Source: Streptomyces sp. adm13(2018) (GTDB lineage: Bacteria; Actinomycetota; Actinomycetes; Streptomycetales; Streptomycetaceae). From it: 64,000 nt of DNA. The notes under the pieces were generated by a model. That model worked only from the letters and a program-made list of their open reading frames with translations. It was not told the origin of the DNA and did no database searches. The stretch is taken from positions 1,216,904-1,280,903 of the forward strand of contig NZ_RDBH01000141.1 of NCBI RefSeq assembly GCF_008042145.1. Direction: 5' to 3'. A program made the position numbers and the translations under genes. The stretch's first letter is position 1. Each line of letters starts with the position of its first letter. Of this stretch, positions 35,393 to 45,100 are shown one piece after another.

Positions 35393-37727
35393 CCGACTCC
35401 GCGGGAGGTACCAGGCGGGGTGGCATGGGGCGGGGAGGAGTCGCGTGTGCCGCGTAGGCCCGCTCCTGCTCTCGATGCCAGATGGCCTTGAGCGCCTGGT
35501 CGGTCTGTGGCACGGCGAGTCCCAACTCGTTGAGGATTTTGCGGAAGAACAGCACAGGTCCGCCCGCAGGTGCCGTGACGAGGGCCGAGAGCAAGGGGCC
35601 GTCCGGGCCTGCGTTGCGGTCCACGGACACCAGCCTCATGCGCAGAGTGGCGTCTGGAAGAGTTATGCCACCTTCGAGGTCGAGGAGGTGGACCGTCTCG
35701 CCGCGAGACGCCGCCCTGAGTAGTTGGCGGGTCAGCCGTGCTTCCGATGTCGACGTGTCGGTCGAAGCCGCCGGCGCAGATGAGAACTTGGTGGGGATGG
35801 GGGCCGTCTTCTCTGCCTTCGGGACAGTCGACTTCTGCGCGTCCTGATGGCGCGTGAGGAACTCTGATCCGGCGATATCTGTACGAGCAGCGGTGAGGGC
35901 GTTCTCCAGAGAGCTGACGTGATGTTCGCGGCTCTGGGCAGCAGCTCGCGCCCTGGCGGGGACGCGTTGCATAGGCAGAGTGCCGAGCCATGCCTCGGCT
36001 CCACGGATCGACCGGTTGACCCGCTTCCGAACCGATTTGGTGAGGCGCGATCGCACTTCTCTGAGCTGGGCGATCAGTTCGCTCATTCGTGCATCGGTCC
36101 GGGCATGCTGCTTGGGCTCGCTTCGCCGCACCGGTGTGAGCACCTGGACGGACTTCCGAGGGCCCGGGGTTTTGGTGAGCAGATGCCTTTGAGCGGGGGC
36201 CAGATTCAGGCGCGCCCCCATGGCTCGGGCCGGCTGCCCGTACGCGGCGTAGGCGCGATCCCGTTCGACCACGGCCCACTGCCGGATCTGGGAGGAACCC
36301 TTCGCGTAGGGGACGCCGAGGCGATCGAGGATGTCCCCGAGGTACGGAAGCGGTTTGGTGCCCTCACGGAGTAGGGCGGATCTGACCGGAACGTACTCGG
36401 ACAACGGCGAATCCACTTCCACGAGCAGATCACGGCGATCGGCGGCGGAGAGTTCCGCCGCGTCGAATCCGATCTGTTTGGCGAGAGCTTCCCAGGTCGT
36501 GGTGGCACCCAGCCGGGCGCGCTCCGCGAGCGCATCACGCAGCCGAACCACCAGGTCGTCCTTGGTGAGGACCGTCGGCTTGGCTGGGCGCTGCTGCATG
36601 CGAGCAGGCTCGGGCGGGGATACCTGTGCCTCGGTCGGCTGCTTGGGCTGAGACGGCGGGCGCGTGGCCGGTACAGGTGCGGTGCCTGCCATCGGGGGCG
36701 GAACCCAGAGGCCGGTGCGCTGGGCCTCGTTGACGTTCAGGCGGACATAGCGGTCGGTGTGCACCGCCCAGCCGCCGCCTTCGGTGACCAGCATGTGAGC
36801 CGAGTAGGCGGCGCGGTAGACGTGGTCAGCGGGCGGTGGGTCCGTATCTCCGGGGAGAGAGAGCAGGGCGCGGACGACGGGGCTGTCGACCGGCTTGACG
36901 TCGGCCACGATGAGGTGCCGATCGTCGTCGACAAAGGGCGAGTTGGTGGGGGCCGAGGCCTCCGGGACGGGTACGAAGATCACCCCTCCCGCGAGTGGGA
37001 AGGTGAACGGCTTCGGACGAGGCTGCGATATGCGGATCGACTCGACGCGTGGGGTGATCAGGCCGGTCGGCGTCAGCTTGCACTCTTCGAGCGGGGTCCA
37101 CTCGACCGTCCGGTCCTGTGTCTCGGCGCCGATGTGGACGCGACGCTCACCGCCGACGGTTTCGAGACGGACGCGGAGGCAGAAGCCGTGCCGGCCGACG
37201 AGTTCGCGGGTGACGGGGGTGTCGGGGCCGAAGACCCAGTCGAGGTCGTCCACGCCCTCCTCGGCCAGGTCGTCGGCGGAACGCCGCCAGGCGCGGTAGT
37301 CGAGGTTGCCGAGCTGGAATCGGAGCCTGCGACGGGCTCCGGGCAGGTCGACATCGACGGCGTCGCCGGGGCCGGTACCGAGGTCCCGGGTTTTGACCCT
37401 GCCACGTACCTGCTGCCTGCTGAGCAGGTGTTGTACGCCGCGCTTGATGAAGAGGTGGTCAGCGCTGGATTCGCCGTTCGCGGTGCGGTGGCAGACGGCG
37501 TTGGGGTGGTGGGCGAAGTGGCATACCTTGTTGGTGTAGCGACGGTCGCTTAACTCGCCTCCACAGCCACCCAGTTGTGTGCCGCACCAGTAGCTGTAGG
37601 TGGGGTGGGCTCTGCGCCACAGGTCCAGCTCGTGGGCGGCCATCGGAAGGATGACCGGGTGGTCGGAGTCCTTGTGACGGATGACGCCGGTCTGTACGAG
37701 CCGGTGATCGTGTCCGTACGGCGACAT
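35385..37727 (-). CDS. CoiA-like zinc/nuclease-domain protein in the DISARM locus
   Basis: The 780-residue protein has an N-terminal module like competence protein CoiA: Cys48 and Cys55 in YWCGTQLGGCGGEL, then KVCHFAHHPNAVCH (Cys69, Cys79) and ESSADHLFIKRGVQHLL, the family's conserved Glu/His/Lys block. CoiA-like proteins are predicted PD-(D/E)XK-type nucleases. A long middle part is unassigned and a Pro-rich linker lies near 340-390. Two copies of a C-terminal motif follow, LGDILDRLGVPYAKGSSQIR and FFRKILNELGLAVPQTDQ, each followed by a Trp and RAYAA. It lies after the drmMI terminator, so it may have its own promoter. It is not a standard DISARM subunit. Confidence 0.7.
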   Translation of the reverse strand: MSPYGHDHRLVQTGVIRHKDSDHPVILPMAAHELDLWRRAHPTYSYWCGTQLGGCGGELSDRRYTNKVCHFAHHPNAVCHRTANGESSADHLFIKRGVQHLLSRQQVRGRVKTRDLGTGPGDAVDVDLPGARRRLRFQLGNLDYRAWRRSADDLAEEGVDDLDWVFGPDTPVTRELVGRHGFCLRVRLETVGGERRVHIGAETQDRTVEWTPLEECKLTPTGLITPRVESIRISQPRPKPFTFPLAGGVIFVPVPEASAPTNSPFVDDDRHLIVADVKPVDSPVVRALLSLPGDTDPPPADHVYRAAYSAHMLVTEGGGWAVHTDRYVRLNVNEAQRTGLWVPPPMAGTAPVPATRPPSQPKQPTEAQVSPPEPARMQQRPAKPTVLTKDDLVVRLRDALAERARLGATTTWEALAKQIGFDAAELSAADRRDLLVEVDSPLSEYVPVRSALLREGTKPLPYLGDILDRLGVPYAKGSSQIRQWAVVERDRAYAAYGQPARAMGARLNLAPAQRHLLTKTPGPRKSVQVLTPVRRSEPKQHARTDARMSELIAQLREVRSRLTKSVRKRVNRSIRGAEAWLGTLPMQRVPARARAAAQSREHHVSSLENALTAARTDIAGSEFLTRHQDAQKSTVPKAEKTAPIPTKFSSAPAASTDTSTSEARLTRQLLRAASRGETVHLLDLEGGITLPDATLRMRLVSVDRNAGPDGPLLSALVTAPAGGPVLFFRKILNELGLAVPQTDQALKAIWHREQERAYAAHATPPRPMPPRLVPPAESVS

Positions 37728-37777
37728 GAGACCTCGCGGTGAGGGTCGGCGCGGTGCGCGTGGGGTCGTCAGGTACG

Positions 37778-37821
37778 CCCGTCTCCGTACCGGGGCGTTT
37801 CGCCATCGGTACGGAGACGGG
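37778..37821 (-). terminator. Terminator downstream of drmMI
   Basis: CCCGTCTCCGTACC (37778-37791) is exactly complementary to GGTACGGAGACGGG (37808-37821), a 14-bp stem with a 16-nt loop, 27 bp after the drmMI stop. It should end the drmD-drmMI transcript. Confidence 0.8.
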
Positions 37822-37848
37822 TTGTGCGCTGTGCGGAGGGGCGTCGCT

Positions 37849-40800
37849 CTAGAAGAGGCTTCCCTCGGGCCGGAAGAGTCCGTCGTCCTCGAAGTCGACC
37901 CTAGTGGTCTTCCGTGACTGCTCCGCCTTCTTGCGGTGTGCCTCGGGAGAGGGCGGGGGCATGTCCGGGTGCTTCTTGGGCTTCTTGTGCAGCCCGAGGA
38001 ACACCTCGTCGGCGTAGGCCTGGTGGTTGAGCTGACGGAGCCGGTCGATGATCTCGGTACGGGCGAGGAGGCCGATGGTGTAGCGGGTGCCCTGATCGGT
38101 TTCGTGGAACCCGTGGTCGAGGGGGACGGTCACGTGGGTCGGGTCGGCGGCCGGCGTGGCTCCGGTCTCGTCCAGGAGGTCGTGCCACTCGTAGGCCTCG
38201 ACGGTGGCCTTGTCGACCTCCTCGTGGATACGGCGGAGTTCGACGATGTCGGCATCTTGGCAGGTCGCGTCGTGGACGAGGTTGTAGGTGGCGGTCAGGC
38301 CGATGTTGCGGCGAATCATGAGCTCGCGGCGAAACTCGTCGAGATGGCTACCGGCTGTGCGCATCCTTCCGGTGAGGTTAGGAGTCGGGAAAGCCTCAAA
38401 GCCAGAGGAAATCGAATAGTTGGTCCGAGTTTCCAGCGTTGATGAATACTCGATGACCCACCAGAGATGGGGGGAGCTACTCAACGCTGCGAGCATCGCA
38501 CGGTCTTCGGATGCGACAATGACAAGCATCTGGTCGAACACGTGCCGGGTCGGCATCATGACGGGTAGAGCGTACTTGCTGATCCTCGGGATGGAGATGC
38601 AGTTGCTGATCTTGCCGAGCTTATTCGTTAGAGCCGGTCTCTTTTCGGCATACTGCCACCAGTGATCGCGGTATACTTTTCGATTGTTTTGTTCGCGCTC
38701 TGGTTTGACGAGATCTACGACGCGCTGGAAAGGTTGCTTGTATTCGGCGGCGCGCGAGGAGGGCCAGTCGTGGAAGTTGATGATCCATCGACCAGAGTCG
38801 AGTGTGGGGATATTTACTAGATCCTGACCGCCTACGTAGGGGTAGAGCACGTCCGAATTTCGCCCATCGGTGGCAATCCATGCGCGAGCTTCGGCTTCAG
38901 TTACTACGAAGCCAAGACCGACGATGTTGCTTCCCTGGAAGCATTGGTTGCGGTTTGATTCGAGCGACTCGACCCATCGAAGCTCCCGAGTGCCGGGGTT
39001 GAGTGCTGGCGTAATGCCATTCGCTACCTTTGTGCCGTCCAAAACAACCTCAGCAAAGTCGCTGATCGGCGATTTAGTTGCCCAGATTGCGCAATATTCA
39101 AGCGCTGCGGAATTTGACTTCCAGGGTGCGCTCTTGATGGCCCGATAAATGGTCACGCCCGCAGCGTGTAGTTGGTCGAGGCCAACGCTGCGCGATTCGC
39201 CTTGTGCGAGCGTATTCGTCGCTACCAATCCGGATTTTCCGTGTTTGCTGGTCAGTGTGTGAGTGCGTAGCTGAAAATAGGCTACTAGATCCGCACTACC
39301 CCGCTTGCCCCATGCAAGGTAATCCACCATGTACTCGCGATAAGCCTCGCCCATCGCGCCGGTCAGCTTCTGTCCACCCAAGAACGGAGGATTCCCCACC
39401 ACCGCATCAAACCCACCCCTCTCCGCAAACACCTCCGGAAATTCCAGCGGCCAATGTACCGGCACCCTCCGCAGCCCGCCCTCCGGCAGCTCGCTCGCTA
39501 GCCACTCCGCCGCCTGCTTCCGCGCCTCCGTCACCACCACTGACTCATCCGCAACCGCCGCCGGCACCACGTCTCGAGCCAGTCGCGCCGCCGTCGGGAA
39601 CAGGTCCCTGACCCGCTCGCCGCCCTCGTCCTCGTACCAGGCCACCCGGCCTGACGCGCAAGTCGCCAGTGCCGCGCCCGCGATCAGGTCGCCGACCAGC
39701 CTCAGCTTCGCCGTCTTATCGCGGACGCCCCGCAACAGTTCGCGCTTCTGGGCCAGTTCCTCTGGGCTGTCGCCCAGCTCCGTGATGGCGTGCCGAGCAG
39801 CAACCACCTCCGCCACCAGCGTCTCCGTGTCTGCCTCCGCGCCCAGCAGGTCGCCCTTCGCCACGTCCAGGTGGACCGCCGTCAGCTGGTCCATCGACGA
39901 GACGCCAAGCAACGAGTCTCCCGCCACCAGACGGTCGTCCAGGAACGTGAACGGGCGCTCCGGGTCCATCGAGACCAGCCACAGCGACAGCTTGGCCATC
40001 TCCACGGCCATGGGGTTGATGTCCACCCCGTACAGGCAGTGCTCGATGATCTGGCGGCGCGCCTCCACGACCACCGGGTCGGACTCCGCGTCCACCGACG
40101 TCACGGTGTCGACGCCCCGACCGGCGGCCCGGTACGTCACCGCGTCCTCGCGCTCCTCGCGCGCCCACGCTTCGATGAGGCGGTCGGCGAGGTACCGGCA
40201 CGCCGCGACCAGGAACGCCGCCGAGCCCATCGCGATGTCCGCGACCTTCAGGTCCAGGATCTCGCTCGCGGACTTCGGGACCCAGGCCGACTCGTCCGCC
40301 GTCTGGAGCGGGCCCGGCTCGTACACCAGGGGCTCCAGCGCGTGCCGGACGACCTCCTCCGCCAGCGACCGCGGGGTGTAGTGCGTGCCGGTGTTCTTCC
40401 GGAGTGAGGACTCCGTGACGAACAGTGAACCCGCCCTGATCACCACCGGGAGGTCTCGCAGATCCCTCCGCAGCAGTCCGAAGAACGGCAGCAGCCGCTC
40501 CGTGAGCCCCGCGTCCCGTGAAGCAGCCTGGATTAGCCGCCGTGCCTCCGCGTCGGACTCGCCCTTCGCGCCCTTTGCCGGGGACAGCAGCTTCTCCAGC
40601 CTTGTCGCGTTCGCCGGCGGCTTGGGGTCCTTCCACTGCTCGAAGATCTTCTTCGCCAGCGTCTTGACGTTGCCGTTCGACTGCGCCGCAAGGGACTCCA
40701 GCTCCCGCAGCGGCACTTCGTGTTCCATGCCCGCGGGGCCGATCAGGCCCACCATGGTCTCGACGGCGCGCTCGCCGTCGTACGAGAGCAGGCCCTCGTA

Positions 40801-42177
40801 CACGTAACCGATCTGCTCGACGTCGAGCGCGCGGAAGCTGAGCGTTCGGGTCTCGCGCTGCTTGCCCGTGCCGACGCGGACTTCCTGGACGGATTGGAGC
40901 ATGTGCAGGACCGTGCGGTCGTCGATCGGCAGGAGCCCGGACTGGGACTCCAGCCAGGGGTACGTGCTCGGGTCGAAGATCGAGCCGTCGTACGCCGGCA
41001 GGACGAGCTCCGGGTGCTTGACGCCGCCGTGCACCGCGTGGAACAGCGCGATGAGCCGGTGCCAGGCCGCCGTCGTGTGCTCCAGGGACGCCTCGCCCTC
41101 GGCGTCCGCCCGTGCCTTCAGCTCAGCCCGTAGGAAGCGGGCCGAATAGGACTTCGCGTACACCTCGTTGTCCGCCGGAAGGAGCCCTCGTTCCTCGGCG
41201 AAGAGGAGGAAGACGACGCGCATCATCACCGCGACCGCGCCCCGGTAGACCTCGCTCGCTGCGACGCCGTCGGCGCGCAGGCCGGGTGCGCCGTTCTCCA
41301 TCGTCCGGGCGTCGGCACGGCCGATCGCGTCGACCAGGAGCTCGACCGCCTGACGGACCTGGACGCCCAGGGCGTCGGTGACCTCGTCGCCCGCGTCCAG
41401 GCTCTTCCTCAGCAGGCCGACGAGGGTCTCGGACTCCTCGTACTCGAAGAAGCGCCGGCGGCGCAGCAGGGAGACGAAGGCGCGGACGACGTTCCGATCG
41501 GCGGCCGCGTTCCAGTCGATGGAGTCGAAGACGGCCGTGGTCGTGACGCCGCCGATCGGCGCCCAGACCAGGCACCACCAGCGGCCGTCGGTGAGTAGGC
41601 CGAGCGGGATGTCGTGGTGGCGGAGGAGGCGGGCCAGGCGGTCGGCCGGACTGGCCGCCCAGTCGCCGCCCCAGTTCGCACGCGCTGTGGGGGCGGTGCC
41701 GCTCGGCACGGTCATGCCGAGCACACGGACCCGCTTGGCGGCCGTGGTCGCATCCGGTTCGGCGGCGAGGTCCGCGCCGGGCTCGACCAGGGCGAAGTCG
41801 GCGCGCAGACGGGCGCCGTGCTCGGGGACGTCCAGCGTGAAGCGGTCCAGGACCAGGTCCGGTACGTCCTCGCCCTCCCCCTGCCGCAGGGCCAGCGCGT
41901 CGCCCCATTCAAGGAGCGAGCGCAGGATGTACGCGACCCACTCGTCCCGGCCTGCCGCGGTGTTGGTCTGCCAGTCGGCGTGCTGGGCGCGCAGACGGGC
42001 GCGCTCGTCCTTGTCGAGGGCGTCGAGCTGGGGCCAGGTGTGGAGCAGTACCGGCATCGTCAGGAAGGGGCCCGAGACCTCGGTGAGGTCGAGCCACTCC
42101 TGGTGCTGGGAGCGGCCGTCGAGCGCCTTGGCCCGGGCGGCGGCGAGTCCTCGGGAGGCGGCGGGGCGGGGGCTCAT
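37849..42177 (-). CDS. drmMI: DISARM N6-adenine methyltransferase DrmMI
   Basis: The 1442-residue enzyme has an N-terminal half of about 600 residues, a SAM-binding site (KVADIAMGSAAFLVAACRYL near 645, GVDINPMAVEMAKLSLWL), the catalytic GNPPFLGGQKL near 930 and a target-recognition region from about 946 to 1266. It methylates host DNA at an adenine to mark self; DrmMI defines class 1 DISARM together with DrmD. The ATG overlaps the drmD stop (ATGA). The target-recognition region has strikingly lower GC than the rest. The C-terminus EDDGLFRPEGSLF recurs in the 526-aa protein. Confidence 0.94.
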   Translation of the reverse strand: MSPRPAASRGLAAARAKALDGRSQHQEWLDLTEVSGPFLTMPVLLHTWPQLDALDKDERARLRAQHADWQTNTAAGRDEWVAYILRSLLEWGDALALRQGEGEDVPDLVLDRFTLDVPEHGARLRADFALVEPGADLAAEPDATTAAKRVRVLGMTVPSGTAPTARANWGGDWAASPADRLARLLRHHDIPLGLLTDGRWWCLVWAPIGGVTTTAVFDSIDWNAAADRNVVRAFVSLLRRRRFFEYEESETLVGLLRKSLDAGDEVTDALGVQVRQAVELLVDAIGRADARTMENGAPGLRADGVAASEVYRGAVAVMMRVVFLLFAEERGLLPADNEVYAKSYSARFLRAELKARADAEGEASLEHTTAAWHRLIALFHAVHGGVKHPELVLPAYDGSIFDPSTYPWLESQSGLLPIDDRTVLHMLQSVQEVRVGTGKQRETRTLSFRALDVEQIGYVYEGLLSYDGERAVETMVGLIGPAGMEHEVPLRELESLAAQSNGNVKTLAKKIFEQWKDPKPPANATRLEKLLSPAKGAKGESDAEARRLIQAASRDAGLTERLLPFFGLLRRDLRDLPVVIRAGSLFVTESSLRKNTGTHYTPRSLAEEVVRHALEPLVYEPGPLQTADESAWVPKSASEILDLKVADIAMGSAAFLVAACRYLADRLIEAWAREEREDAVTYRAAGRGVDTVTSVDAESDPVVVEARRQIIEHCLYGVDINPMAVEMAKLSLWLVSMDPERPFTFLDDRLVAGDSLLGVSSMDQLTAVHLDVAKGDLLGAEADTETLVAEVVAARHAITELGDSPEELAQKRELLRGVRDKTAKLRLVGDLIAGAALATCASGRVAWYEDEGGERVRDLFPTAARLARDVVPAAVADESVVVTEARKQAAEWLASELPEGGLRRVPVHWPLEFPEVFAERGGFDAVVGNPPFLGGQKLTGAMGEAYREYMVDYLAWGKRGSADLVAYFQLRTHTLTSKHGKSGLVATNTLAQGESRSVGLDQLHAAGVTIYRAIKSAPWKSNSAALEYCAIWATKSPISDFAEVVLDGTKVANGITPALNPGTRELRWVESLESNRNQCFQGSNIVGLGFVVTEAEARAWIATDGRNSDVLYPYVGGQDLVNIPTLDSGRWIINFHDWPSSRAAEYKQPFQRVVDLVKPEREQNNRKVYRDHWWQYAEKRPALTNKLGKISNCISIPRISKYALPVMMPTRHVFDQMLVIVASEDRAMLAALSSSPHLWWVIEYSSTLETRTNYSISSGFEAFPTPNLTGRMRTAGSHLDEFRRELMIRRNIGLTATYNLVHDATCQDADIVELRRIHEEVDKATVEAYEWHDLLDETGATPAADPTHVTVPLDHGFHETDQGTRYTIGLLARTEIIDRLRQLNHQAYADEVFLGLHKKPKKHPDMPPPSPEAHRKKAEQSRKTTRVDFEDDGLFRPEGSLF
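38380..39340 (-). other. Low-GC target-recognition segment of drmMI
   Basis: This ~960-bp in-frame segment has many A/T third positions (for example 38641-38700 is about 45% GC by eye), while both flanks are near 70%. It encodes the part after the catalytic NPPF motif, ending at SSGFEAFPTPNL, which in such enzymes holds the DNA-recognition domain. The composition suggests replacement by recombination from a lower-GC donor. Confidence 0.75.
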
Positions 42178-45100
42178 CGGCGGGCTTCCTTTGCGGGGAT
42201 CACGAAGACGACGGCGACGGGGAAGAGGTGGGAGCGCGGCTCGTGGTAGCGGGCGGCGATGGTGGCGCGCTCACGCTCCCGCTCGGCAGACAGGGACTCG
42301 ATACGCGCCTGCCAGCGTTCGCGGTCCTCGCGGTACTGGCGCTGCTCGGCGGTGGACACCTCGCGGGTGCCGAAGAGCGCGATCTGCTCGTTGTCGTCGT
42401 CGCCCTCCTCCTTGAGCTTGGCGCGCAGGGTGGCCTCGAAGCGGTCGAGGGTGGCCTGGATGCGGGCCTCCTCCTCGGCGCGGCGGCTGTCGAGGGCGTT
42501 CTCCAGCGAGGCGCGCCGCTCGCGGGCGCGGGCGGCCAGAGAGTCGTACAGCGGGTCCTTCAGTTTGGACCAGGCACCGGTGAGCTCCTGGCGCAGGGCG
42601 GGCGCGGCCTCGGTGCCGTCGGTGAGGGCGCGACCCAGGGCGGCACCTTGGGCGCCGACGGAGTCCCAGCGGCGGAAGCGACCCGTGTCGCCGAACCAGC
42701 CGCCTGCGTAGAGGATCTCCTCGTGCAGGCGGGTGCCGTCCGCGCCGACGAGGACGTACCGCGCGTAGGCCGAGACGAGCGTCGTCTGAAGAGCGGGGTC
42801 GTCGCTGACAACGGCCGCGACGCGGTGCAGGCCGACGCTGTCCGCGTTCCAGACCGCGGCGGTGAGCAGCCGGGTGGAGAGCGCGACCAGTGGGTGCTTC
42901 AGGTGGGCGAGCACGATGTCGTCACGACCGAGCGCGGCGATCTGCGGGTCGAAGGTGACGGGGCGCTGCTCGGCAGGGCGCAGCTTGTGGGCCAGGCCCC
43001 GGGTGGCGCGCTCCCACGTGCCGGACAGCGGCGGCACGTCGTACAGGCCGCCCTCGAAGTCCACGCTGTGGTGGGGAGCGAGGGGCTGCTGGTGGTCGAG
43101 CGCGAGCGCGGTGTCGACGACGCGCTTGATGTTGGCCGGGGTCAGGCCGAGGGTGTCGACCGTCTCCTGGTACTGGTCGGCGAGACGCTTGGCCTGCGCG
43201 GTCACGTTCTGCTCGGCGGCGATGTCGCCGCCGGTCTTGCGGCCGGCGATCTGCCTCGGCTTCGCGTTCTCGATGTCCACGGGCATCTGGTCGCCGGTCA
43301 TGCGCCGTTGTACGGCCTCGGCGATGACGGCGTTGACCGAGCCGAGGTCCTGTTCCATCTTGGCGACCTTGCGGGCGACGCGGGAGAGGAACTCGAGGTC
43401 GGCCTCGTAGGAGCCGGCCTTGGCCTTCTCCCAGCCGGCGCCGATGAAATGGGTGATCTCCGGATCCGTGCGCTGGCCCCAGCGGTCGATCCGGCCGATG
43501 CGCTGCTCCAGCTTGTTGGGGTTGAACGGGATGTCGTAGTTGAATAGCCGGTGGCAGTGGTTCTGGAGGTCGATGCCCTCGCTGGCCGCGTCGGTCGCCA
43601 GCAGGATGCGGACCTTGCCTTCCTCGGTGGCCGGATGGGCCTGGAAGCCGAGCCGGATCTCCTCGCGCTCCTCGGCGTTCAGCCCGCCGTGCAGCACGGC
43701 GACCCGCCCGCCGTCGGTGAGCTGATGCTGCTGGAGCAGGCTGAACAGCCACTTCTGGGTGTCGCGGTACTCGGTGAAGACCACGACCCGCTCGTTGAGC
43801 CAGTGCTGGTCGGGGCGGCAGATCGCCTTGAGCTCATTGATCAGCGCGTCGGCCTTGGAGTCGGCGGCGGCCTCGTGCATGAGAGCCCAGCGCTCCATCT
43901 CCCGCAGCAGCGTCAGCTCGTCCCCGTCCTCCTGCGGCGTCAGGCTGGTGGAGCGGGTGAGGGCCGCGTCCTCGGCGTCGGCCAGGCCGAGGTCGTCCAG
44001 GTCGGCGGCGAGGTCGGCGAACTCTTCCAGCCACTCGGGGACTTCGGCGGCGGCGGAACGCGTGCGGCCGTGTGTGTCGTCCAGGTGGGAGAGGTACACC
44101 TTGACGGTGTGCAGGAAGGCGGCGGGGGAGGAGAAGAGGCGCTTCTTCAGCAGCAGCGTGACGAGGTCGGCGGCACGGCGGCCACCGCGCGCCTTCGGGG
44201 CCATACGACGCTTGCGCAGGTCGGCGAAGCTGCCGAGCAGGCCGTGGATCTCCCGTTCCAACTCGGTGTATTCAACGGGGAGCTCGTGGGTCTGGCGGAT
44301 ACGGAAGCGCTGTGTACCGTCGGGGTTGGTGACGTTGACCTTCAGACGGCGTACGACCGTCTCGTCCCGGGACTGCTTGTCGGGTTCGACACCCCGGGCG
44401 AACTTCTGGTTGTCGATGAGTTCGAGCAGCGCGGTGTACGACTCCGGGTAGCCATTGTGCGGGGTCGCGGAGAGGAACAGCCGGTGCTCGAAGTGCGGCA
44501 CCAGGCGCCGGATCAGCTTGGTCTGCTGGGAGTCGACCGCATACACCTGTTTGGGTGCGGCCGGTGCGACATGGTGAGCCTCGTCCAGGACGAGAAGGTC
44601 GAAGAAGCGGCGCTGCTGGGACCCGTCCTCCTGGTTCTCCTCCCGGGCCGGGACCACTTCGTCCAGTAGCCGCTGCGCCTTCGGACCGCGCAGCCAGGGG
44701 AGCGAGATGATGGTGAGCGGGTGGACCCGGAACGGATTGGCCGCCGTGCCGTGGGTCCGGCGCAGCCGTGCGCAGTGCTCGGAGTCGACGATGGTGAAGG
44801 TGAGACCGAACTTGTCCTGCAGCTCGTCCCGCCACTTCAGGGTGAGGCCCGCCGGGCAGACCACCATGACCCGGTGCGCCCTGCCGCGCAGCAGCAGCTC
44901 CTGCACGACGAGACCGGCCTCGATGGTCTTGCCGAGACCGACATCGTCGGCGAGGAGAAGGTTGACACGCGGTGCGCCGACAGCACGGGAGACGGGTTCG
45001 AGCTGGTACGGCTCGACAGCGACGCCCGAGCGGAAGGGCGCTTGGAGGGTCTTGACGTCGGCGGAGGCGACCGCCGACCAGCGGACGGCGTCGAGGAAGG

